Below, piece by piece: positions 1 through 5,669 of a stretch of 5,669 bases of DNA; positions within the stretch are counted from its first letter, which is position 1; each line of letters starts with the position of its first letter. A program made the position numbers and the translations under genes. The DNA is taken from assembly GCA_903925515.1 (NCBI GenBank), contig CAIYFP010000031.1, positions 1-5,669 of the forward strand, written 5' to 3'. This DNA is from an uncultured Verrucomicrobiota bacterium. Its GTDB lineage: Bacteria > Verrucomicrobiota > Verrucomicrobiia > Limisphaerales > UBA9464. Below the pieces are notes generated by a model. That model was not told where the DNA came from and ran no database searches. It was given only the letters and a program-made list of their open reading frames with translations.

Positions 1-8
1 ACGCGGCA

Positions 9-38
9 TGGGAGCGCGGCCATCCCCGGCTGGCTCCC
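9..38. repeat. Intergenic repeat copy 1, forms a hairpin
   Basis: Bases 9-32 match bases 88-111 with two mismatches (positions 22 and 24 of the window). Copy 1 also folds on itself: 10-15 (GGGAGC) pairs with 33-38 (GCTCCC), G16 is bulged, 17-21 pairs with 28-32, and 22-27 is the loop. The G18-T31 pair is a wobble on the plus strand but an A-C mismatch on the minus strand, so the fold is slightly better in plus-sense RNA. It lies about 95 bases after the stop of the operon. The sequence may continue to the left beyond the window. Confidence 0.65.
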
Positions 39-67
39 CATGAATGAAGGGCATGAAGAGGCGCCCG

Positions 68-119
68 GGGACGGGCACGGTCCCAGGTGGGAGCGCGGCC
101 GTACCCGGCTGCCCGTCCC
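68..119 (-). terminator. 9-bp inverted repeat downstream of the operon, possible transcript-end stem
   Basis: GGGACGGGC at 68-76 is the exact reverse complement of GCCCGTCCC at 111-119, enclosing 34 bases that include most of repeat copy 2. The right arm starts 14 bases past the minus-strand stop codon, where a 3'-end structure is expected. No T-run follows on the minus strand, so it is not a classical intrinsic terminator; it could be a stabilising 3' stem, a Rho-associated structure or simply part of the dispersed repeat. A competing short stem (68-72 with 80-84) is also possible. Confidence 0.35.
88..111. repeat. Intergenic repeat copy 2
   Basis: This is the second copy of the 24-base repeat at 9-32, with 22 of 24 bases identical and a start-to-start distance of 79 bases. 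It keeps the inner stem of copy 1 (96-100 with 107-111, loop 101-106), while its outer arms differ: TGGGA at 88-92 can pair with TCCCA at 116-120. The fact that the loop bases vary while the stem bases are kept fits a structured repeat, though two copies are few to judge by. Confidence 0.6.
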
Positions 120-132
120 AAGGCGAGCCCGC

Positions 133-3100
133 TCATCGCTCAACCTCCGGTGGCTTGTCGATTGGGATGCGGACGCCACGGACGTCGCGGGGGACGGCGA
201 CGCGTTGGGTGCGTCCACCGGGCCATGTGACCACGAGGGTGCCGTCGCCATCGACGGGTCGCGCGACGACATGGATGGCGGAGTCGCATCCGCCATGGCC
301 GGAGCCGAGGTGCCATTCGCGGGCGGGGCCGGCCTTGCCGGAGGCGTCGTCGGTCCAGCGCACCCTCGCACCCGCTGCGAGGGGATTGCCGGGGGGCCCC
401 ACAAGCCGGACGCGCAGGCCGGGATGCCCGGCGCCGTTGCGAAAGGCCAGCACCGGCCCCTCGACCGTCGTGACAAAGAGGTCGGGACGCCCGTCCGCGT
501 CGGGGTCGGCGACGGCGACGGCACGACCCTCGCCGGGGATCCGAATGCCGGAGGCGCGGGACGACAAGGGACGGAACCCCCCCGTGCCATCGCCGAGGAG
601 GACGAGCCCGAGTCCGGCATCATCGCGGGCATGGCCATGGTTCGCGTGGAAGTCGTTCTGGGCGACGAACAGGTCCTCGTGTCCGTCGCCGTCCCAGTCG
701 GCGACGGCGATTCCCCATGAGGCGGACAAGGGGGCCGGGAACGGGAGGGGACGGACGTCCCAATGGTTGGTGCGATGGAGGAGGGCGACGGGGAGGCACC
801 AGTTCACCACGACCTGCCTGATGCGGTCGGCATGGGGACCGAGGACGTCGGCCATGGTGGCCATGGCGAAGGCTCGATGGGACTTGAAGCGTTCGCGGAG
901 CTCCGGGACGGCGGCGGCGAGGGTGGCGAGGCCGTGGGTGGGAAGCCATGAGTCGAGCCCCTGCCCGCCGGGGACGGCAGGATTGCGATAGGCCGTGAAC
1001 ACGTCCTCGGCGCCGTCGGAGTCGAGGTCGCCATGGAACATGGCGAGGGGGCGGCCGAAGAGCGCGTCATGGGAATTGGCGCCGAGCTGGCCGAGGACAA
1101 GGTCCATGAGGCCGTCGCCGTCGAGGTCGCCGGCCGAGACGGACGTCCAGGGGCCGGCGAGCCCGTGGGCGGGCAGCGGCTTTCCCTCGAACACGAAGGG
1201 CAACGCCCAGGGTTCCATGCGCGTGCCTTGCCATCGAAAGACCTTGGGCTCGGCCCACTCGGCGGCGACGGCCAGCTCGACGCGTCCGTCGCCGTCGAGG
1301 TCGGAAAACACGGCGCCCGTGACGAGCCCCGCGTTGGTCAGGACCTGCCGGACGACGAACGAATCCGAGGATGGGATGACGAGGGCGGAGGATGGGTTGC
1401 GAGGCCACTTGCCCGGGACCACGCGCGCGCCCACGAACAGGTCGAGCACGCCGTCGCCGTCGGGGTCGCCCGCCGCAAGGGTGCCGGTGGCGTTGGCCCC
1501 GGCGGAAAGAGTGGGGCCCGGGTTGGGCCATGTGCGGATCGCGGGGCCGAGGGGCGCGCCCTCGGGGTAGGAGGACTCGGCGACGAGAAGGCCGTTGCGC
1601 CATGGAAGGGCGACCGGCTGCCAGCGGCTGGAGGGAACGTTCGTGACCTCGGCCCATGCAGACGGGGGGGCGGGCCGGAGGACGCGCAGCGCGCCCCCCG
1701 GCGCGGCCGGAAGAACGAGCTCCTCGCGTCCGTCGGCATCCAGGTCGGCCCATGCAAGGCCCGAACCCTCGGTGGCGATGCGTCGAGGGAGCAGGGGCTG
1801 ACGGATGAAGTCGTCGAAAGGCTCGGACCGTGGCGGCGGCGGGAGGGCGGAGGAGACATCCTCGAAGAGCGGGGGGGCGAGGTTTTCCGCGAGGGCCGGG
1901 CGCGGCGAGGCGGCGGCGTGAAGGACCTCGCAGAGCTGGTTGGGAAGCGTGGTGGAGGCGGCGGTGTGGCGGCCGTCGGGCCAGCGAACCTCGACGGTCC
2001 ATGGGCCGTTGCCGGGCGCCGCGAAGGTCCGGCAAGGCGCATCGGACCCGAGGTAACGACCGCCCGCCGTGATTTCCTGCGCGGGCGACGCAAGGGATGC
2101 GCCCCCGGCGGGGCGCACGGTGATGCGCGCGCCGACGCCGTCGGGATTGCCCGGTGGCCCGACGAGGCGGACGGCGACGCGGGGCTGGGCGGCGTTGTTC
2201 TGGAAGAGGCCGGGCGTGCGGTTGAGGTGATTGACCGCGACGTCGAGGTCGCCGTCGCCGTCGAGGTCGGCGAGGCACAGGCCATGGGACACGCGCGGGA
2301 TGGCGAAGCCCCAGTTGGTGGCGCACTCGACGAAGCGGCCGTTCTCGTTGCGGAAGGCGACGAGCGGCGGCTCGAGGCGCGGGTATTGGCGACGGGCGGC
2401 GAAGAGCTCGGCGTCGCCCATGCGGCGTTGCTGGCGTTGCCTGCGGATGCTGGCGGCGACATCAAGGTCTCGCGCGGCCCGCCATTGGCCGGTCGTGACG
2501 AGGAGGTCCTCCCATCCGTCGAGATCGACGTCGAGGAAGGCGGGCGTCCATGACCATTCGCTGGCCTGGACGCCCGCGAACGCGGCCGCCTCCATGAAGG
2601 TGCCGTCGCCGCGGCCGAGCTGGAGGGAGTTGGCCTCGTGCTGGGTGGTGGCGAGCGGGTTGGAACGGTCGGACTCGGCGGCCGGCGTGTCCTCGAGCTG
2701 GGTCAGCCGCTGCTCGTGCGACCGGGAAAGCATGTCGAGCACGAGCAGGTCGTCATGGCCGTCGCGGTTCACGTCGGCGGCATCGACGCCCATGGAGAAC
2801 CGGCTCGTGTGGCGGAGGGTGCCCGGCGGCGCGGCGCGGAGCCGGACGGTGCCCGGCTTGCTTTCGTTGACCCAAAGGCGGTCGGGGCTTTGGAAGTCGT
2901 TGCAGACGTACAGCTCGGGCAACCCGTCGCCGTTGAGGTCGCGGAACAGGGCTGACAAACCCCAGTCGAAAGGCGGCTTGCCCATGGGCTTGCCGTCGGA
3001 TTCGAGGAAGGCGCCCGACGTCCACGGGACCTCGGTCCAGCGCAGGCCGCCGTCGTTGCGAAGGAGCAGGTCCGGCTCGCCCAGCTCCTCCACGCCGCCG

Positions 3101-3858
3101 CGTCCGTTCACCACGAATCGGTCAGCAAGGTCGGGGGCCGTGGTGGGCCGGCCATCGACGGTGTCCACCACGGTCCGACCAGCCACCACCTTGAAGGTTG
3201 CCCTCGCGTTGGGCATGTCCATCAGGGCGCGCGCGCGGTAGTTGACGAGGTAAAGGTCGAGCCAGCCGTCGCCATCGACGTCCGCGACGGCGATGGAATG
3301 GCCGCCCTTGCCATGGTTGAAGTCGGCCCATGGCGAGAAACGGCCGTGCCCGTCGTTGCGGAAAAGGTGGGTGCCCTGCCCGTGGGAACTGACGACAAGG
3401 TCCGGGGCGCCGTCGCCGGAAAGGTCGGCGAGGACGCAGCCGGTGGCATCGAGCGTGGCCAGGATGGATTGGGTTCCCATGGCGGCGGCCGTGACGTCCT
3501 CGAAGCGAAGCCCGCCGAGGTTTCGGAAGATCCTCGAACCGCCGCCAATCGCGGTGAAGACAAGGTCCGAGCGTCCGTCGTGGTCGATGTCCCCCGCCGC
3601 GACCCCGCCGCCATCGAGGAGGATCTGGTTGGTCAGGTGGCGGGACTCGGGGACGAGGTTGGTGAAGGCAAGGCCCGTGCGCGGGGCGTCGAGGAGGGTG
3701 AACCCGGGCGCGGACGCCGGGACGGGGGGAAGGGCAGACCAGCGGGCGGCGGGGGCCTCGGCATGGACGACCCACGCATGGAGGGCCAGGAGGAGCCCCG
3801 ACACGGCGAGAACCCACGGGGGCACCGGGCGGACGTCGTTGGAGGCGCGTTTCGTCAT
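133..3858 (-). CDS. Secreted double beta-propeller protein, FG-GAP/VCBS repeats with two UnbV/ASPIC domains (CRTAC1-like), complete
   Basis: A 1241-residue protein, ATG at 3858-3856 and TGA at 135-133. Residues 1-33 form a Sec signal peptide (basic start MTKR, hydrophobic stretch about 13-31, VHA before E34). The mature protein has two similar halves. Half one has seven DxDxDG calcium-loop motifs starting at residues 90, 145, 193, 307, 362, 443 and 531, the family signatures NDFQSPDR (320-327), FSMGVD (354-359) and SEWSWTP (433-439), then an UnbV/ASPIC domain at about 556-647 ending in EVRWPDGR. A Pro-rich linker (about 660-680) leads to FDDFIRQPLL and half two, with seven motifs at 705, 798, 853, 911, 944, 1054 and 1118 and a second UnbV/ASPIC domain at about 1147-1220. 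DxDxDG loops bind Ca2+ in FG-GAP/VCBS propellers, and seven per half suggests two seven-bladed propellers (inference). No membrane anchor, PEP-CTERM or T9SS-type tail is visible at the C-terminus, so a periplasmic or extracellular location is likely. No catalytic motif was seen; adhesion, ligand binding or scaffolding are possible roles, but the function is unknown. It follows its paralog in an apparent operon. Confidence 0.96.
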   Translation of the reverse strand: MTKRASNDVRPVPPWVLAVSGLLLALHAWVVHAEAPAARWSALPPVPASAPGFTLLDAPRTGLAFTNLVPESRHLTNQILLDGGGVAAGDIDHDGRSDLVFTAIGGGSRIFRNLGGLRFEDVTAAAMGTQSILATLDATGCVLADLSGDGAPDLVVSSHGQGTHLFRNDGHGRFSPWADFNHGKGGHSIAVADVDGDGWLDLYLVNYRARALMDMPNARATFKVVAGRTVVDTVDGRPTTAPDLADRFVVNGRGGVEELGEPDLLLRNDGGLRWTEVPWTSGAFLESDGKPMGKPPFDWGLSALFRDLNGDGLPELYVCNDFQSPDRLWVNESKPGTVRLRAAPPGTLRHTSRFSMGVDAADVNRDGHDDLLVLDMLSRSHEQRLTQLEDTPAAESDRSNPLATTQHEANSLQLGRGDGTFMEAAAFAGVQASEWSWTPAFLDVDLDGWEDLLVTTGQWRAARDLDVAASIRRQRQQRRMGDAELFAARRQYPRLEPPLVAFRNENGRFVECATNWGFAIPRVSHGLCLADLDGDGDLDVAVNHLNRTPGLFQNNAAQPRVAVRLVGPPGNPDGVGARITVRPAGGASLASPAQEITAGGRYLGSDAPCRTFAAPGNGPWTVEVRWPDGRHTAASTTLPNQLCEVLHAAASPRPALAENLAPPLFEDVSSALPPPPRSEPFDDFIRQPLLPRRIATEGSGLAWADLDADGREELVLPAAPGGALRVLRPAPPSAWAEVTNVPSSRWQPVALPWRNGLLVAESSYPEGAPLGPAIRTWPNPGPTLSAGANATGTLAAGDPDGDGVLDLFVGARVVPGKWPRNPSSALVIPSSDSFVVRQVLTNAGLVTGAVFSDLDGDGRVELAVAAEWAEPKVFRWQGTRMEPWALPFVFEGKPLPAHGLAGPWTSVSAGDLDGDGLMDLVLGQLGANSHDALFGRPLAMFHGDLDSDGAEDVFTAYRNPAVPGGQGLDSWLPTHGLATLAAAVPELRERFKSHRAFAMATMADVLGPHADRIRQVVVNWCLPVALLHRTNHWDVRPLPFPAPLSASWGIAVADWDGDGHEDLFVAQNDFHANHGHARDDAGLGLVLLGDGTGGFRPLSSRASGIRIPGEGRAVAVADPDADGRPDLFVTTVEGPVLAFRNGAGHPGLRVRLVGPPGNPLAAGARVRWTDDASGKAGPAREWHLGSGHGGCDSAIHVVARPVDGDGTLVVTWPGGRTQRVAVPRDVRGVRIPIDKPPEVER
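3760..3858 (-). other. Sec signal peptide of the complete gene
   Basis: Residues 1-33 of the 1241-residue protein. The start is basic (K3, R4, R10), the core from V12 to V31 is hydrophobic and Leu/Ala/Val-rich, and cleavage is likely after V-H-A33 or after A-E-A35. There is no cysteine at the cleavage site, so it is not a lipoprotein signal, and no twin arginine. It supports the ATG at 3858 as the true start and export across the inner membrane. Confidence 0.85.
3855..3858 (-). promoter_or_regulatory. ATGA stop/start overlap between the two genes
   Basis: On the minus strand the upstream gene's TGA (3857-3855) overlaps the downstream gene's ATG (3858-3856) in ATGA. The roughly 20 bases before the ATG (GTCCAGCCCGCGCCC just upstream) contain no purine-rich Shine-Dalgarno sequence. 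This arrangement usually means one transcript and translation of the second gene by terminating and re-initiating ribosomes. There is no room for a separate promoter other than inside the upstream coding sequence. Confidence 0.85.
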
Positions 3859-5669
3859 GGGCGCGGGCTGGACGCCGAGGGATGGAGGATGGAGACATCG
3901 CGGGCGTCACGGGCGACGGGCGTTCGCGTGACGCGTCCGCCGGGCCAGCGGACCTCGACCTCGCCCGGTTGGCCGCCCGTGCCAAGGACGAGGGTTGGGG
4001 AGGGCGAGCTCCACCAGCCGCCGCCCATCCGGACGACTTCCCATGCGCCGGGCTGGTTCCCGGCAACCCAGCGAACCGAGGCCCCGAGGGCGGACGGGTT
4101 CGACGCGTCCCCGGCAAGGGACACTCGAAGCCCGGGGGCGGCATGCGTGTTGCGGAAGAGGCGAACCGGCGCGCCGTTCTGCGCCATGGCCACGTCCAGC
4201 CGGCCGTCGTGGTCGAAGTCGGCCGTCGCGACGCCGCGACCCTCGCCATGGACGGCGACGCCCGACCGAGACGAGGACAGCGCCATGAGGTTGCCCTTGC
4301 CGTCGCCGCGCAGGACGAGTCCCGCGCCCGCGTCCTGCCGGCCCTCCTCGGGATGCACGGGGAAGAAGTTCTGGGACAGGACGACGTCGAGGTGGCCGTC
4401 GCCGTCGAGGTCGGCCACGCCGACGCCGAACACGGGCGACGCCTGGGCCTCGACGGGCAGCGGGCGGGCCTCGAAGCGGCCGCCACGGTTCAGCAGGAGG
4501 AGGGATTCGGCGCCGTTCACGGACCATGGATGGTTCGTGGGCGCGCCGGGGGTTGCCTTGACGAGGTCCGAGGCGTGGGCCGCGCCGAGGAGGGCGTGGG
4601 TGGGAAACTTGTCCCGCAGCCATGGCATGGCGGCGAGGACGGAATCGGCGCGGCGCACCGGACGTTCGGCACCGTCGTCGCCGACGTAGGTCTCGAGGGC
4701 GAGGAGGTTGCCCGAGTCGTCGTGCTTGAGCGCATGGAGGCGCCGCGGGCGCCCGGGTTCGGGCGCGCCCGGGAAGATGTTTCGGCCGGCGTTGCCCACG
4801 ACGAGGTCAAGACGGCCGTCGTGGTCAAGGTCCCCCGCCGCGACGCCAGCCCACCAGCCGGTCCGGTCATCAAGCCCCCACTCGCGGGTGCGGTCGGCCC
4901 ATCGCCCCTCGTGGAGCGCGAGGATGCGGACGGGCCCCCACTCGGTGGCAAGGACGAGCTCGCAACGACCGTCGCCGTCGAGGTCCGCCCAGAGCGCGTC
5001 TTGGACGGGCGATGCGGAGGCGATGCGTTGGACGGGGGTGAAGCGCCCGCCGACGACGCGCAGGACGAGGGAGTCGGACGCAAGCGGGTAGGAACCGGGG
5101 ATGGCGCGGCCACCCATGAAGAGCTCGAGCCCGGGCTCGCCGTCGGCGTCGGCCATGGCAAGCGGACCGGCCGCGATGTTCTGGCCGAGGACGGCCTCGC
5201 CGGAGGCCTTTCGGACGAGGTCCATGATTCGGAGGCAACCGCCATTCGTGGCGCCGTCCTCGTAGTTGGACGAGCCCGCGAGGAGGACGGGCGGGAACCA
5301 AAGCACCGCGGTCAGGTCGCGTCCGGCCGGCTTCTGGAGCGGGGCTTCGAGCCAGCGTTGGAACCCGCCCTTGCCATCGCCCACGAGGACGCCGGGCAAC
5401 CCGCCGGCGCCGGCGCCGACGAGGAGGTCCTCATGGCCGTCGCCGTTGACGTCGGCCCATGAGAGGCCAGGGCCGTGTTGGGAGCCGTTGCGCGAGAGGA
5501 GGGGTTGGCGGGCGAGGTCGTCGAAGGAGTTCTCGTGATGTCGAAAGCCGACGCGTTCGGACTCGTCCTTGAACCATGGCGCGGGGGTGGCGGGCAAGGG
5601 CGTGGCGGGCACGGCGTCGGATTCGCGGACGACGAGGAGCTTGCCGGGGACGGCGTGGGCGACGCGGCT
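3855..5669 (-). CDS. Upstream paralog: FG-GAP/VCBS repeat protein with C-terminal UnbV/ASPIC domain, 5' end outside window
   Basis: The reading frame is open to the window edge: 604 codons are visible, then TGA at 3857-3855. An in-frame GTG at 5612-5610 could be mistaken for the start, but 19 sense codons precede it without a signal peptide, and the protein begins there in mid-architecture, so this is the C-terminal part of a longer gene. Numbered from that GTG, FDDLARQPLL (30-39) matches FDDFIRQPLL of the downstream protein. DxDxDG motifs follow at 54, 210, 261, 401 and 465. A variant loop lies at 155 (E and P replace the third Asp and the Gly), and a loop near 297 has lost most ligands. The UnbV/ASPIC domain spans about 493-561 and ends in EVRWPGGR. 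Each motif lies 643-653 residues before its counterpart in the downstream protein, so the two regions are collinear paralogs. By analogy the missing part should be a signal peptide, a first propeller and a first UnbV/ASPIC domain (inference). No enzymatic motif was seen; an exported binding or structural protein is likely. Confidence 0.95.
   Translation of the reverse strand, partial: SRVAHAVPGKLLVVRESDAVPATPLPATPAPWFKDESERVGFRHHENSFDDLARQPLLSRNGSQHGPGLSWADVNGDGHEDLLVGAGAGGLPGVLVGDGKGGFQRWLEAPLQKPAGRDLTAVLWFPPVLLAGSSNYEDGATNGGCLRIMDLVRKASGEAVLGQNIAAGPLAMADADGEPGLELFMGGRAIPGSYPLASDSLVLRVVGGRFTPVQRIASASPVQDALWADLDGDGRCELVLATEWGPVRILALHEGRWADRTREWGLDDRTGWWAGVAAGDLDHDGRLDLVVGNAGRNIFPGAPEPGRPRRLHALKHDDSGNLLALETYVGDDGAERPVRRADSVLAAMPWLRDKFPTHALLGAAHASDLVKATPGAPTNHPWSVNGAESLLLLNRGGRFEARPLPVEAQASPVFGVGVADLDGDGHLDVVLSQNFFPVHPEEGRQDAGAGLVLRGDGKGNLMALSSSRSGVAVHGEGRGVATADFDHDGRLDVAMAQNGAPVRLFRNTHAAPGLRVSLAGDASNPSALGASVRWVAGNQPGAWEVVRMGGGWWSSPSPTLVLGTGGQPGEVEVRWPGGRVTRTPVARDARDVSILHPSASSPRP

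Larger units (their letters stand above)
1112..4985 (-). repeat. Recurring 17-base coding word for DLDGDG calcium loops (five exact copies)
   Basis: The plus-strand word CCGTCGCCGTCGAGGTC occurs exactly at 1112-1128, 1286-1302, 2252-2268, 4396-4412 and 4969-4985. Each is the complement of GAC CTC GAC GGC GAC GG, encoding D-L-D-G-D-G of a calcium loop: three in the complete gene (residues 911, 853, 531) and two in the upstream paralog. Other loops use near-identical wording, for example one mismatch at 2924-2940. The copies are scattered, not a tandem array, and reflect the protein repeat plus uniform codon choice. Confidence 0.8.

Noticed and set aside
1..132. CRISPR array or tRNA in the left intergenic strip
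   Set aside because: Only two repeat copies, with mismatches and an unsuitable 55-base gap that carries its own inverted repeats; no cloverleaf can be drawn.
40..720. Possible small gene starting at 40 on the plus strand
   Set aside because: Its first codons lie in the repeat region and the remainder is antisense to the UnbV/ASPIC end of the real gene; composition is that of a shadow frame.
1033..2553. 506-codon open frame on the plus strand, antisense to the complete gene
   Set aside because: It is full of AVAVEV-type strings, which are just the complement of codons for DLDGDG. High G+C keeps antisense frames open. No domain or signal peptide, and the minus strand encodes a clear protein family.
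133..3858. RTX toxin or enediyne biosynthesis role suggested by calcium repeats and the UnbV name
   Set aside because: The loops are DxDxDG of FG-GAP/VCBS type, not GGxGxDxUx nonapeptides, and no polyketide genes are present. The UnbV/ASPIC name marks a domain found in many exported proteins of unknown role.
1067..4486. Long minus-strand frames in the other two phases (for example 1067-2326, 1338-2465, 3122-4486)
   Set aside because: They overlap the real genes in shifted frames and give Arg/Pro/Ser-rich translations with no family features; no sign that the real genes are frameshifted, since their repeats run on without a break.
3298..5462. Two long overlapping plus-strand open frames (3298-4689 and 3882-5462)
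   Set aside because: Both are complements of the two real genes, low in hydrophobic-core patterning and rich in Arg/Gly/Ala. They even cross the gene junction without any change in character, as expected for shadows.
5610..5612. In-frame GTG as the start of the upstream gene
   Set aside because: The frame is open for 19 more codons to the window edge, no signal peptide or ribosome site is seen at the GTG, and the homologous half in the neighbour lies in mid-protein.

Overview
The window is G+C-rich DNA carrying two very long, tightly packed genes on the minus strand, plus a 132-base non-coding strip at its left edge. Both genes encode large, repeat-built, secreted-type proteins of the FG-GAP/VCBS + UnbV/ASPIC (CRTAC1-like) class. 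Proteins with this layout and wording (GSG-like start, NDF.SPDR, FSMGVD, SEWSWTP, FDD..RQPLL) are typical of Verrucomicrobiota and also occur in Planctomycetota and Acidobacteriota. With the high G+C and the G+C-rich hairpin repeats after the operon, my best guess is a verrucomicrobial genome; this is an inference from protein style, with no rRNA or marker gene to confirm it.

Layout in the direction of transcription (right to left): from 5669 to 3855 lies the C-terminal part of an upstream paralog whose start is outside the window. Its TGA stop overlaps, in an ATGA, the ATG of a complete 1241-residue gene (3858 to 133), which begins with a clear Sec signal peptide. After that stop, positions 1-132 hold no gene but contain a 24-base direct repeat (79-base spacing) and inverted repeats able to form hairpins, possibly a dispersed intergenic repeat element that also ends or protects the transcript.

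The complete protein is a double unit: seven DxDxDG calcium-loop motifs, an UnbV/ASPIC domain, a linker, seven more DxDxDG motifs, and a second UnbV/ASPIC domain. The visible part of the upstream gene aligns collinearly with the second half of the complete protein, so the two are tandem paralogs, probably co-transcribed and translationally coupled. The likely picture is a pair of exported, calcium-loaded beta-propeller proteins made together; their ligand or partner cannot be read from the sequence. No mobile element, tRNA, rRNA, CRISPR array or enzyme gene was seen.
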